A DNA stretch of 64,000 nucleotides from Flavobacteriales bacterium (GTDB taxonomy: Bacteria; Bacteroidota; Bacteroidia; JACJYZ01): assembly GCA_020635855.1 (NCBI GenBank), contig JACJYZ010000003.1, positions 744,001 through 808,000 on the forward strand, written 5' to 3'. Below the pieces are notes generated by a model that was not told the origin of the DNA, did no database searches, and saw only the letters and a list, made by a program, of their open reading frames with translations. A program made the position numbers and the translations under genes. Below, in pieces: positions 24,151 through 34,148 of this stretch (the stretch's first letter is position 1; every line of letters begins with the position of its first letter).

Positions 24151-27100
24151 ATGATTGATAAACTAATCGGATTTTCTATCCGTAATAAACTAATAATTGG
24201 CCTTATGGTAATTGGGCTGATTGCCTGGGGAAGTTATGCTGTTAAGCAGCTCCCCATAGATGCTGTACCGGATATTACCAATAACCAGGTACAGGTAATT
24301 ACCGTAGCACCCTCCATCGCAGCACAGGAAGTAGAACGCCTCATTACCTTCCCGGTAGAAATTACAATGGCCACCATTCCAGGTATTGAAGAAATACGTT
24401 CTTTTTCAAGGTTCGGTTTGTCTGCTGTTACCATTGTTTTTGAAGACGATGTGGATGTGTATTGGGCAAGGCAACAGGTAAACGAACGCCTCACAGAAGC
24501 CAAAAATCAAATACCCAAAGGCATTGGAACTCCTGAAATGGCTCCGGTAACTACTGGCTTGGGAGAAATTTACCAGTATGTAGTTCATACCAAAGAGGGA
24601 TATGAGGATAAATATTCTGCAATGGAACTTCGTACCATTCAGGATTGGATTATCAAGAGACAATTACTCGGCACACCTGGAGTAGCAGATGTGAGTAGTT
24701 TCGGAGGTTATCTCAAACAATATGAAATAGCCATTAATCCCGAAAGACTACGAAGCACTAATATCAGCATTGCTGATATTTTTACTGCACTGGAAAAAAA
24801 CAACCAAAATACAGGAGGTGCATACATTGACAAAAAGCCCCATGCCTATTTTATCCGGAGTGAGGGAATGGTGGGAAGTATCTCCGATATTGAAAAAATA
24901 GTAGTGAAAACCAATCCTTCCGGTATCCCTGTCTTAGTGAGAGACATTGCTACCGTTCAATATGGAAGTGCGGTAAGATACGGTGCTTCTACCCGAAACG
25001 GAAAGGGAGAAGTCGTTAGTGCCATTGTAATGATGCTTAAAGGAGAAAACTCTGCGCAAGTCATTGCCGACATTAAAGAACGCATTGCTCAAATTGAAAA
25101 AACCTTACCCGAAGGTGTGGTGATTGAACCCTTTCTCGACAGAACCAAATTGGTGGACAATGCCATTGGAACCGTTTCCAAAAATCTTATTGAAGGGGCA
25201 TTAATTGTCATCTTCATCCTAATTCTGTTCTTAGGAAACGTTCGAGCAGGATTGGTAGTAGCATCTGTGATTCCTCTGGCCATGCTTTTTGCCTTTGGTA
25301 TGATGAACCTCTTTGGTGTATCCGGCAATTTAATGAGTTTAGGAGCTATTGACTTTGGGTTAATTGTGGATGGAGCCGTGATTATTGTCGAAAGTATTGT
25401 TCATCGCATAACCTCTAATAAAACACAATTAGCAGGTATCAATATACTCAGTCGGAAGCAAATGGATGAACAGGTCTATGAGGCATCTTCTAAAATAAGA
25501 AGTTCCGCTGCTTTTGGAGAGATTATCATTCTTATTGTGTATTTACCCATACTGGCGTTGGTTGGAGTGGAAGGCAAGATGTTTAAACCAATGGCTCAGA
25601 CCGTATCTTTTGCCATCTTGGGAGCTTTTATTCTGTCATTGACCTATGTGCCAATGATGTCTGCTTTGGTACTCAATAGAAAAACAGAACACAAGCGAAA
25701 CATATCTGATAAAATGATGGACTTTTTCCAACGTTTATACAGCCCGTTGATTCACCTGGCGTTAAGACGAAAATTAACGGTGATTAGTATTGCTATAACC
25801 TTGTTTGCCGTCAGTCTTTTCACTTTCTCAAAAATGGGTGGAGAATTTATCCCAAGCCTGGACGAAGGAGACTTTGCAGTAGAGACACGGGTAATGACAG
25901 GCAGCTCTCTTTCAGAAACCATAGAAGCAGCAACGAAAGCCGAGAAAATTCTACTGGATAATTTCCCTGAAGTAAAGCAGGTAGTAGGAAAAATTGGTTC
26001 GGGTGAAATTCCTACCGACCCCATGCCGGTAGAAGCCTGCGACCTGATGATAATTTTGAAAGATAAAGACGAATGGACAAGTGCCGAAACACGGGAAGAA
26101 CTGGCGGATAAAATGGGCGAAGCCTTATCTGTTATTCCCGGAGTAACATTTGGGTTTCAACAACCCATCCAGATGCGGTTCAATGAACTAATGACTGGAG
26201 CAAGGCAGGATGTGGTAATTAAGATTTACGGAGAAGATTTGGATGTGCTGTCTGAATATGCAGGAAAGATTGGTAAGCTGGTCAATACTGTGAAAGGTGC
26301 AGAAGATTTATATGTAGAGCAGGTTACAGGACTACCGCAAATACAAATTCAGTTTAACAGGGATGAAATAGCCAAATACGGGCTGAATATCCAGGATGTG
26401 AATACGGTGATTGAAAGTGCCTTTGCAGGAAAATCTGCTGGGATGGTCTATGAAGGTGAACGCAGGTTTGATCTGGTCGTTAGATTGGATAAAGCACACC
26501 GGAGTAACTTGGAGGATGTGAGTAATTTATTTATCACCACTCCTGACGGACATCAAATCCCATTAAATCAGGTGGCGGAAGTATCTTTTAAAGTAGGGCC
26601 AAACCAAATACAACGAGATGATACCAAAAGAAGGATTACCATTGGATTTAACGTGCGAAATAGAGATGTAGAAAGCATTGTAGAGGAAATTAAAACAAAG
26701 GTGAATGATAACATTGATTTTCCGGCAGGATATTATCCTACATACGGTGGCCAGTTTCAAAACCTGGTCGAAGCAAGGCAACGTTTATCCATTGCTGTAC
26801 CGGTAGCCTTATTGCTCATATTCATCCTGTTATTCTTTACGTTTAAATCCGTAAAACAATCCATCCTGATTTTTACCGCCATACCCTTATCCGCTATTGG
26901 TGGGGTCTTTGCACTTTATTTCAGGGATATGCCCTTTAGTATTTCAGCAGGTGTTGGATTCATCGCCTTGTTTGGTGTGTCGGTACTAAACGGCATTGTT
27001 CTAATAGCAGAGTTCAATCGACTAAAAGAAAAAGGCATTACTGATTTAAAGGAAAGGGTGCTGAAAGGTACGGAAGTCCGATTACGGCCTGTGTTAATGA

Positions 27101-28530
27101 CAGCTTTGGTAGCTTCTTTCGGTTTTCTACCAATGGCATTGTCCAATTCATCGGGAGCCGAAGTGCAACGTCCATTAGCAACCGTAGTAATTGGCGGACT
27201 GTTTACGGCTACTTTTTTGACCCTCATTGTCTTGCCAGTATTGTATATCTATTTTGAAAAAGGAATGAAAAAAGTAAAAATAAATACCATGCTCTTACTG
27301 CTCGGAATCTTTCTTTTTCCAGTAATAAGTCAGGCACAAGGCGATAGTGCGCAAACTCTTTCTTTGGATGCAGCAGTCAATATGGCCTTGCAGAACAACC
27401 CGACTATAAAAGCTGCAAAGCAGGAAGTGGAATGGAACGAGCAAATGAAAAAAACCAGTCTGGACATTGGCAAAACACAATTCAACTGGCAGCATGGACA
27501 GTACAATAGTATTATCAACAATGACAACTACTTTGATGTCTCTCAAACCTTTGCATTTCCAACAGTTTATGCGAAGAACACCAATGTTGCTAATGCAAAC
27601 ATCAAAAGTAGTGAGTTGCAACAAGCGGTTACAGAAAATGAACTCGCAACCAAAGTCAAGTCGGTTTACTACCAGTTGGCGTATGCAAAAACAAACCAGA
27701 AGTTACTGTTACGATTAGATAGTATCTATGTGGATTTTGCCAAAGCTGCGAATCTGAGATACAAAACAGGTGAGAGTAGTTTACTTGAAAAAACCACTGC
27801 GGAAACACAACTTATGGAAATCAGGAACCGCTTAAAGATGGCTGAATCAGATGTGCAAATTTACTTTACCCAATTGAAAACCCTGTTAAATACTGATAAC
27901 CCAGTTGAAATTGAGTATGAAGGGAAAATGGCAAAAAGGGGTTTAATGATTCAGTCGGATAGTAGTTCCTACAACAATAATCCGGGATTGGCTTATTTAC
28001 AACAACAGATTAAAATACAGGAAGAACAGCAGTCGCTTCAAAAAGCGAAGATGATGCCCGACATAACACTTGGTTACTTTAATCAGTCGCTAATCGGCAC
28101 ACAGACCATCAACGGAACTGAACAGTATTTTGGTTCAAGCAATCGCTTTACAGGCTTTCAGGTGGGCATTGCCATACCGATATGGGTAAAACCCCAAATA
28201 GCCAAAGTACAAGCTGCCAAAATCAAAGCTGGAATTGCGGAAAGCAATTATGAAAGCTATCAGAAGAAGCTGGAAGGAATGTATCTCCAGGCAGTTCAGG
28301 AATACATAAAATATAAAAACAGCCTTGAATATTATGAAACCAGTGCGTTAGGGCAGTCAGAATTAATGCTGCAAAACGCAAAAAAAGGATTTAAAAGTGG
28401 TTCCATCGGATACTTTGAATATGTACAGGTAGTCAATCAAAGCATGGCTATTCAAACTGCCTGGTTGGAATCGTTGAACAGGTACAACCAGTCTGTTATT
28501 CAATTAGAATATCTGGCAGGAATAAAATAA
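24151..28530 (+). CDS. CzcA/CusA-type RND metal pump fused to a TolC-like outer-membrane factor
   Basis: 1459 residues. Residues 1-1035 are a complete heavy-metal RND pump: TM1 (IRNKLIIGLMVIGLIAWGSY), QLPIDAVPDITNNQVQV, the TM4 proton-relay region FGLIVDGAVIIVES, porter domains and twelve predicted membrane helices. Residues 1039-1459 are an OEP/TolC domain (LSLDAAVNMALQNNP..., coiled-coil helices, LEYLAGIK end). At the join, codon 1039 is an in-frame ATG (27265) preceded by AAAAAGGA, and a signal-peptide-like stretch (NTMLLLLGIFLFPVISQAQ) follows. So the outer-membrane part may also be made or processed separately. Exports Cu, Ag, Zn, Co or Cd; the metal cannot be told from sequence alone. 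Confidence 0.92.
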   Translation: MIDKLIGFSIRNKLIIGLMVIGLIAWGSYAVKQLPIDAVPDITNNQVQVITVAPSIAAQEVERLITFPVEITMATIPGIEEIRSFSRFGLSAVTIVFEDDVDVYWARQQVNERLTEAKNQIPKGIGTPEMAPVTTGLGEIYQYVVHTKEGYEDKYSAMELRTIQDWIIKRQLLGTPGVADVSSFGGYLKQYEIAINPERLRSTNISIADIFTALEKNNQNTGGAYIDKKPHAYFIRSEGMVGSISDIEKIVVKTNPSGIPVLVRDIATVQYGSAVRYGASTRNGKGEVVSAIVMMLKGENSAQVIADIKERIAQIEKTLPEGVVIEPFLDRTKLVDNAIGTVSKNLIEGALIVIFILILFLGNVRAGLVVASVIPLAMLFAFGMMNLFGVSGNLMSLGAIDFGLIVDGAVIIVESIVHRITSNKTQLAGINILSRKQMDEQVYEASSKIRSSAAFGEIIILIVYLPILALVGVEGKMFKPMAQTVSFAILGAFILSLTYVPMMSALVLNRKTEHKRNISDKMMDFFQRLYSPLIHLALRRKLTVISIAITLFAVSLFTFSKMGGEFIPSLDEGDFAVETRVMTGSSLSETIEAATKAEKILLDNFPEVKQVVGKIGSGEIPTDPMPVEACDLMIILKDKDEWTSAETREELADKMGEALSVIPGVTFGFQQPIQMRFNELMTGARQDVVIKIYGEDLDVLSEYAGKIGKLVNTVKGAEDLYVEQVTGLPQIQIQFNRDEIAKYGLNIQDVNTVIESAFAGKSAGMVYEGERRFDLVVRLDKAHRSNLEDVSNLFITTPDGHQIPLNQVAEVSFKVGPNQIQRDDTKRRITIGFNVRNRDVESIVEEIKTKVNDNIDFPAGYYPTYGGQFQNLVEARQRLSIAVPVALLLIFILLFFTFKSVKQSILIFTAIPLSAIGGVFALYFRDMPFSISAGVGFIALFGVSVLNGIVLIAEFNRLKEKGITDLKERVLKGTEVRLRPVLMTALVASFGFLPMALSNSSGAEVQRPLATVVIGGLFTATFLTLIVLPVLYIYFEKGMKKVKINTMLLLLGIFLFPVISQAQGDSAQTLSLDAAVNMALQNNPTIKAAKQEVEWNEQMKKTSLDIGKTQFNWQHGQYNSIINNDNYFDVSQTFAFPTVYAKNTNVANANIKSSELQQAVTENELATKVKSVYYQLAYAKTNQKLLLRLDSIYVDFAKAANLRYKTGESSLLEKTTAETQLMEIRNRLKMAESDVQIYFTQLKTLLNTDNPVEIEYEGKMAKRGLMIQSDSSSYNNNPGLAYLQQQIKIQEEQQSLQKAKMMPDITLGYFNQSLIGTQTINGTEQYFGSSNRFTGFQVGIAIPIWVKPQIAKVQAAKIKAGIAESNYESYQKKLEGMYLQAVQEYIKYKNSLEYYETSALGQSELMLQNAKKGFKSGSIGYFEYVQVVNQSMAIQTAWLESLNRYNQSVIQLEYLAGIK

Positions 28531-28555
28531 TTACAAAACGTAAAAAAATATAGAA

Positions 28556-29782
28556 ATGAAAACAATCATCAATCACCATAAGGGCAGTTCATATAATTTA
28601 TTGTTCATGATAATGATAATGAGCCTTGTTATTTTCTCCGGATGCAGTAATTCACAGGAAGAAACAGTTCAGCATACAGAAACAGAACACCATGAAGAAG
28701 AAACAGTTGTAGAGCTTTCGGAAGCTCAGTACAAAGTGGCAGGAATTAAAGTGGGTAATATAGAACAAAAAAACCTGAGCAACGTGCTAAGGGTAAATGG
28801 CGTAATGGATGCTCCCCCACAAAATCTGGTCAGTATTTCTGCTCCTTTGGGTGGGTTTGTTGTTAGCACAGAACTCCTGCAAGGTATGAAAATAAAGAAG
28901 GGACAAGTACTGGTAACAATGGAACATCCTGATTACGTTCAGTTGCAACAAGATTATCTGGACAAGAAAAGTAAGTTGGAATACCTTGAACAGGAATTTA
29001 AAAGGCAGGAAGAATTATACAAGGGAAATGTAAATTCCGGGAAGATCTTTCAGCAGGCCAAGTCAGATTATATCAGCATGAAGATACAGGTAAAAGGATT
29101 GCAAGAGAAACTGGCCATTCTCGGTATTGATGCTTCTAAATTATCAGAAGACAACCTCTCCAGAAAAGTGAAAATTTATTCTCCAATCAACGGTTATGTG
29201 TCTGCGGTAAATGTGAACATTGGCAAGTACGCTAATCCAACCGATGTCATGTTTGAGATTGTGAATACCGAACATTTACATGCAGAGTTAACTGTTTATG
29301 AAAAGGATGTGGTTAAACTAAAAATAGGACAAAAAGTACGGTTTACTTTACCCAATGACAATGGAAAAGAACGCATTGCTTCCATATATCTCATAGGGCG
29401 TAAAATTGATGCTGACCGCTCCGTTCGTGTCCATGCCCATTTGGAAAGTGAGGACACCGACCTGTTGCCGGGCATGTACATTAATGCTAACATCGAGATA
29501 AATGAGAATAAGGTAAATGCCGTTCCCGAAGAAGCCATTGTCATGTCTGAAGGAAAGCATTTTGTTTATGTGCTTAAAGGTGAACAAACCGAAAACAATG
29601 AAATGGTGTATCATTTTGAAATGATGGAAGTGCAAAAAGGCGTATCAGAAAATGGTTATTCCGAAATATCATTTGCGGACAGTTTAAATCCAGGTACTGT
29701 TCAATTTGTTACTAAAGGAGCTTTTTCATTGCTGGCTAAAATGAAAAACACGGAGGAAGATGAAGGAGGGCATGGACATTAA
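28556..29782 (+). CDS. RND periplasmic adaptor (CzcB/CusB family), lipoprotein
   Basis: 408 residues. Lipobox at VIFSGCSN (Cys about residue 25). Then an acidic, His-containing linker, a barrel-sandwich hybrid domain (ISAPLGGFVV ... KVKIYSPINGYV), an alpha-helical hairpin (DYLDKKSKLEYLEQEFKRQE), and beta-barrel and membrane-proximal domains. His-rich ends (TETEHHEEE and GGHGH) may handle metal. Second gene after the pump, 25 bp gap. Confidence 0.9.
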   Translation: MKTIINHHKGSSYNLLFMIMIMSLVIFSGCSNSQEETVQHTETEHHEEETVVELSEAQYKVAGIKVGNIEQKNLSNVLRVNGVMDAPPQNLVSISAPLGGFVVSTELLQGMKIKKGQVLVTMEHPDYVQLQQDYLDKKSKLEYLEQEFKRQEELYKGNVNSGKIFQQAKSDYISMKIQVKGLQEKLAILGIDASKLSEDNLSRKVKIYSPINGYVSAVNVNIGKYANPTDVMFEIVNTEHLHAELTVYEKDVVKLKIGQKVRFTLPNDNGKERIASIYLIGRKIDADRSVRVHAHLESEDTDLLPGMYINANIEINENKVNAVPEEAIVMSEGKHFVYVLKGEQTENNEMVYHFEMMEVQKGVSENGYSEISFADSLNPGTVQFVTKGAFSLLAKMKNTEEDEGGHGH

Positions 29783-29787
29783 TAGTT

Positions 29788-31707
29788 ATGAGTAAAAGTT
29801 GTTGTAAAGAAGCATTGAGTAACGAGCAGAAAAAAATATCCTGGCTTGATAAATACCGTCCATATTTCCCGGCAGTATTCAGTTTTATTTTACTGTTGAC
29901 CGGGATTATTCTGGAGCAAGTCCGACCGGAGATTTTTAAACAGGAATTGCAATTCCTGGTCTATGGTATCGCTTATTATGCCGTAGGCAAACCGGTTGTT
30001 TGGAAGGCTCTGAAAAAGCTCTTTACAGCCGACCTGTTCAACGAGTTTTTCCTGATGAGTTTAGCCACCATTGGTGCTTTTGCCATTGGCGAATATGCCG
30101 AAGGAGTTGCAGTCATGTTGTTCTATACCGTTGGCGAGTTGTTTCAGGAAGCAGCCGTAAACCGGGCCAAGCGTTCCATAGAATCACTTTTGAAATTGCA
30201 GGTAGAGGAAGTAACGGTGCTTAATAATGGCTCTACAACCGTGAAGCACCCCAAAGAAGTCGAAATAGGACAGGTAATTCAAGTCAAATCCGGTGAAAAA
30301 GTAGCATTGGATGGAGAGTTATTAACCGCACATGCCTCCTTCAATACCGCAGCTCTTACAGGAGAATCTGTACCCGATGACAAGAAAGAAGGAGATACTG
30401 TACTGGCTGGAATGGTGAACCTAAACAAGCTGGCAGAAATAAAAGTTACCAGTACATACGAAGACACCAAGCTCTCTAAAATCCTTAAACTGGTACAGGA
30501 TGCCACTGCCAGGAAAGCTAAAACACAACGGTTCATTACCCGCTTTGCCAAAGTATATACCCCCATTGTGGTGTTTCTTGCCGTAGCATTAACCTTTCTC
30601 CCTTATTTCTTTGTAGAGGATTATATCTTTAACGATTGGCTGTACAGGGCACTTGTCTTTTTGGTTATTTCCTGCCCTTGTGCATTGGTGGTATCCATTC
30701 CACTCGGATATTTTGGTGGTATCGGAGCAGCATCGAAAAATGGTATCCTTTTTAAAGGCTCCAATTATCTCGACCAGGTAACACAGGTAGATACGGTGGT
30801 GATGGACAAAACCGGAACATTGACCAAAGGGGTTTTTGAAGTCCAAAAAGTTATATCACCCGAATTTAATGAAGAAAAGGACTTTCTTAAAATGGTAGCT
30901 GCATTGGAAGCTAATTCCACACATCCAATTGCACAAGCCATTGTTCAATTTGTAGGTGAGACTTATAAAGAGGTTTCGGTTTCTGAAGTTGAGGAAATTT
31001 CAGGGCATGGCTTGAAAGGAAAAATAAACAATGATGAAGTATTGGCAGGGAATGGAAAACTGCTCGACAAATTCAATGTGTCTTTCGACAAACAATTAAA
31101 TAACCTTACAGATACAACGGTTTTGGTTGCCGTAAATGGAAAATATGCAGGCCATATAACCATTGCCGACACCTTGAAAGACGATGCCGAAAAAGCCATA
31201 AAAACATTACATCAAGCAGGTATTAAAGAGGTTATTATGCTGTCGGGAGATAAGCAGGCAGTGGTAGATAAAATAGCTGGTCAATTAGGCTTGGATAAAG
31301 CCTATGGAGGTCTGTTGCCGGAAGACAAGGTAAAGGAAGTGGAGCGATTAAAAAGCGAAGGAAGGCTGGTTGCCTTTGTAGGTGATGGGGTAAATGATGC
31401 TCCGGTTATCACAATTGCTGATGTAGGTATGGCAATGGGCGGACTGGGCAGTGATGCTGCCATAGAAACAGCCGATGTTGTAATTCAAACTGACCATCCT
31501 TCCAAGATTGCCACCGCAATAAAAATAGGAAAAGCTACGAAACGAATTGTATGGCAGAATATTGGGTTGGCTTTTGGTGTCAAGCTAATTGTGCTGGCAT
31601 TAGGAGCTGGTGGCGTAGCTACTATGTGGGAAGCGGTTTTTGCAGATGTGGGAGTAGCGTTGTTGGCAATATTCAATGCGATACGGATACAGGAGATGAG
31701 ATTTTAG
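29788..31707 (+). CDS. P1B-type heavy-metal ATPase (Zn/Cd/Pb class)
   Basis: 639 residues. Key motifs: TGES in the actuator domain (about residue 190), SCPCALV metal-site helix (about 293-299), phosphorylation site DKTGT (about 340), the class-specific HP pair in STHPIAQ, and GDGVNDAP (about 531). There is no N-terminal HMA domain; instead it starts MSKSCCKE, so the Cys pair may be a minimal metal-entry site. CPC plus the overall sequence suggests Zn2+/Cd2+/Pb2+ export from the cytoplasm, complementing the trans-envelope RND pump. Five bases after the adaptor gene, so co-transcribed. Confidence 0.93.
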   Translation: MSKSCCKEALSNEQKKISWLDKYRPYFPAVFSFILLLTGIILEQVRPEIFKQELQFLVYGIAYYAVGKPVVWKALKKLFTADLFNEFFLMSLATIGAFAIGEYAEGVAVMLFYTVGELFQEAAVNRAKRSIESLLKLQVEEVTVLNNGSTTVKHPKEVEIGQVIQVKSGEKVALDGELLTAHASFNTAALTGESVPDDKKEGDTVLAGMVNLNKLAEIKVTSTYEDTKLSKILKLVQDATARKAKTQRFITRFAKVYTPIVVFLAVALTFLPYFFVEDYIFNDWLYRALVFLVISCPCALVVSIPLGYFGGIGAASKNGILFKGSNYLDQVTQVDTVVMDKTGTLTKGVFEVQKVISPEFNEEKDFLKMVAALEANSTHPIAQAIVQFVGETYKEVSVSEVEEISGHGLKGKINNDEVLAGNGKLLDKFNVSFDKQLNNLTDTTVLVAVNGKYAGHITIADTLKDDAEKAIKTLHQAGIKEVIMLSGDKQAVVDKIAGQLGLDKAYGGLLPEDKVKEVERLKSEGRLVAFVGDGVNDAPVITIADVGMAMGGLGSDAAIETADVVIQTDHPSKIATAIKIGKATKRIVWQNIGLAFGVKLIVLALGAGGVATMWEAVFADVGVALLAIFNAIRIQEMRF

Positions 31708-31709
31708 TT

Positions 31710-31883
31710 CTATTTTAAATACGCCATAACCGCCAGCTTCAACTCAACATTGCCAGTTGGAGAATCGAGATCGGAATAATGAAAAATTACAAACGGTTGG
31801 GCTTGTCCGTCTTTTTGGTAGCGAACACCAATCATTTTTTGACCGTTATTTTCCTGAATGGATAGTTTTAGTATTTCAATCAT
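31710..31883 (-). CDS. small hypothetical protein
   Basis: 57 residues from the second ATG (MIEILKLSIQENNG); a start ten codons upstream is possible. Probably a small beta-rich protein. It lies 10 bp after the stop of the next gene upstream and likely shares its transcript. Convergent with the ATPase, 2 bp apart. Function unknown; possibly part of a phage remnant. Confidence 0.45.
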   Translation of the reverse strand: MIEILKLSIQENNGQKMIGVRYQKDGQAQPFVIFHYSDLDSPTGNVELKLAVMAYLK

Positions 31884-31893
31884 AGCAATTGGG

Positions 31894-32361
31894 TTAATAG
31901 ACTTCCGGTACACCTCCCGATAAAAGGGCTTTTACAGTTCCTAAAATTGCATTGGGTTTTGATTCTAATGCTTTGGCAAAAGTGCCCGGCCAGGAAGATG
32001 ATGAAGCGTAACCTCTTCCATGAACATCACCGGTATAAATGTTGTCTCCAATATTTACAGGAAAAACAGTCATTTTAATATCAGCAATACCTGATGTTTG
32101 AATGGTTACCAATTGACCTATTCCACCGCCAGTTTTCACTACACCAATAACATCTTCGCTGTAATACAAATTGGTGGTCGTTACCGACAAAGGATTATTT
32201 TTCTCAATGATTACTACATCACCGGATTCCAAAATTTGAGCCGAACGGTTTGTTAGTTGAATTTCACTACCTCCAGTTCCACCACCCGGATCCGTACCAC
32301 CAGTTTGCTCAACGATGGTTTGACTAGCCTTTACAAAGCGTTGTTTATTGATATACCTCAT
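31894..32361 (-). CDS. possible phage structural remnant (DUF2190-like?)
   Basis: 155 residues. A Gly/Thr-rich linker (TGGTDPGGGTGGSE) leads into a beta-rich domain with DVIGVV, QLVTIQTSGIADIKMTVFPV, NIGDNIYTGD and AFAKALES-like turns. This pattern (a value to set, a default, a decoration fold) resembles phage capsid decoration or DUF2190-type proteins, but I cannot confirm it. It starts 21 bp from IS copy 3. Confidence 0.5.
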   Translation of the reverse strand: MRYINKQRFVKASQTIVEQTGGTDPGGGTGGSEIQLTNRSAQILESGDVVIIEKNNPLSVTTTNLYYSEDVIGVVKTGGGIGQLVTIQTSGIADIKMTVFPVNIGDNIYTGDVHGRGYASSSSWPGTFAKALESKPNAILGTVKALLSGGVPEVY

Positions 32362-32478
32362 GCGTTCTGTGGAGATTGATAGTGTCCAGCGTAAGCAAAA
32401 TTCGGACTGTTAAGGTACAATAGTTTAGTCACAGTTTTTTACCTTGAAAGCTAGCTTTCAAGGTAAAAAACCGGAACC

Positions 32479-32847
32479 TTGAAAAACAGTCCAAACATGA
32501 AAAAGAAAGATCAAAGTCCCGAAGCGGTAGTCCGTGAGATCAAACGCAGGACCCGCCGCAAGTTCTCCGCTGAGGAGAAAATCAGAATCGTACTGGAAGG
32601 CCTCAAAGGCGAGTTGTCTATTTCAGAGATATGTCGCCGTGAAGGCATTGCCGCCAACCTCTACTATCGCTGGAGTAAAGACTTCCTGGAAGCCGGTAAG
32701 AAACGGCTTTTAGGAGATACCCTCCGAGAGGCCAATACCACCGAGGTGGATCACTACAGAAAGGAGAACAGCCAGCTGAAAGAAGTGGTCGCCGAACTCA
32801 CCCTGCAGAACAGGGTCCTAAAAAAAAGTCTGAGTGGGGACGCTTAA
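32479..32847 (+). CDS. IS3-family transposase OrfA, copy 3
   Basis: As in the other copies, with one substitution in the linker (DHYRK instead of DHFRK). A8 slippery run conserved. Confidence 0.93.
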   Translation: MKNSPNMKKKDQSPEAVVREIKRRTRRKFSAEEKIRIVLEGLKGELSISEICRREGIAANLYYRWSKDFLEAGKKRLLGDTLREANTTEVDHYRKENSQLKEVVAELTLQNRVLKKSLSGDA

Positions 32848-32861
32848 AAAGGCAGCGGTAT

Positions 32862-33851
32862 ATGCGATACAGTCAATCAGAGAAAATGGAGATCATTTCC
32901 ATAGTGGAAAACAGTGATCTGAGCGTACGGGCCACCCTGAAAGAGCTGGACATTCCCAAGGCGACTTTCTATGACTGGTACGACCGGTATCTGCGGGAAG
33001 GGTTTGAAGGACTGGCTCCCAAGAAGCGGGCGGCAAGAAGCCAGTGGAACCGGATCCCCGATGAGAAACGCCAGGAGGTGGTAGAGCTGGCCCTGGACAT
33101 GGAAGACCTCTCATCCAGAGAACTGGCCTGGCACATCGTAGATCACCGGGGCTGGTATATCAGCGAGTCCAGCGTGCATGCCATTCTCAAAGAAAGAGGG
33201 CTGATCACTGCACCGGCCTTTGTGGTGGATCATGCTGCCAACCAGTACAAAGACAAGACCTCCCGGGTCAACCAGATGTGGCAGACCGATTTCACTTACC
33301 TGAAAGTAGTGGGACACTGGGGATGGTATTACCTCTGCACGGTACTGGATGATTACTCCCGCTACGTGATCCATGCCGAACTATGCACCAACATGGGAGC
33401 CGATGACGTACAGCGCAATATCGACAAGGCCATTGAGATCACCGGGGTGGTTCCTGACAAAACCACACAGTCTCTCAAAGTGCTCAGCGATAATGGCCCG
33501 TGCTACATTGCCAAAGACCTGGCTGAGTTCTTCCAGGACAGGGAGATCAAGCACGTACGCGGAAGAGTCCGTCATCCGCAGACCCAGGGAAAGATCGAAC
33601 GCTGGCATCAGTCCATGAAGAACGTGATCAAGCTGGACAACTATTATTCACCCGATGAATTGCGCCAGGCGCTGGCTGAATTTATCCGATACTACAACAA
33701 CCGCAGGTACCATGAATCACTGGAAAATCTCACGCCTGCCGACGTATTTTTCGGCAGGGATAAACAGATCCTGGCCAGACGAAAACAAACCAAAGAAAGA
33801 ACCATGAAACAAAGAAGAAAATTCCACCGTCAACAAATGTTAAATCTATGA
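32862..33851 (+). CDS. IS3-family transposase OrfB, copy 3 (variant B)
   Basis: DDE triad intact. Differs from copies 1 and 2 only after about residue 180 (NMGADD, DLAEFF, FIRYYNN, KQTKERT, RKFHRQ). Identical to copy 4 OrfB. Confidence 0.95.
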   Translation: MRYSQSEKMEIISIVENSDLSVRATLKELDIPKATFYDWYDRYLREGFEGLAPKKRAARSQWNRIPDEKRQEVVELALDMEDLSSRELAWHIVDHRGWYISESSVHAILKERGLITAPAFVVDHAANQYKDKTSRVNQMWQTDFTYLKVVGHWGWYYLCTVLDDYSRYVIHAELCTNMGADDVQRNIDKAIEITGVVPDKTTQSLKVLSDNGPCYIAKDLAEFFQDREIKHVRGRVRHPQTQGKIERWHQSMKNVIKLDNYYSPDELRQALAEFIRYYNNRRYHESLENLTPADVFFGRDKQILARRKQTKERTMKQRRKFHRQQMLNL

Positions 33852-33896
33852 CTTAAATTAGATCGCCTTTTGTCCGGATTTGTTTTAAGACGCACA

Positions 33897-34141
33897 CTTT
33901 TGGATCGCCTCACCCAACCCATCTGACACAAATTATCGATGTGGTGCACGACCGTTTTCCGAGATAGTTTAAGGTCGGAAGCTATTTGACCTTCTACCTC
34001 CCGGGTATATCCGATGAGTCCACTCGAATGGAATTGAAGCCAACAATAGATCCTAAGCGAGTTTATTGCACGACGCTTGTGTGCAACCTTGCATAGGGCA
34101 AGTGGTAGCTTGAGTGACAGATTATGTGCAGGGTGGGACAT
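33897..34141 (-). pseudogene. winged-HTH protein fragment cut by IS copy 3
   Basis: 81 codons from an ATG at 34141 (a TTG at 34147 is possible) to the IS boundary. The part VEGQIASDLKLSRKTVVHHI then DNLCQMGWVRRSK looks like a winged helix-turn-helix. The stop is 7 bp from the next gene, so it was the third gene of an int-xis-like transcript. The frame runs on into the IS. Its missing C-terminus might be the fragment at 20540-20752. Confidence 0.55.
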
Positions 34142-34148
34142 CAACAAC

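Larger units (their letters stand above)
32383..33896 (+). mobile_element. IS3-family insertion sequence, copy 3 (right IS of the AT-rich segment)
   Basis: 1514 bp, palindrome at 32434-32471. Variant B: orfB differs from copies 1 and 2 in its second half and equals copy 4. Flanking triplets TAG and CTT do not match. Confidence 0.93.
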
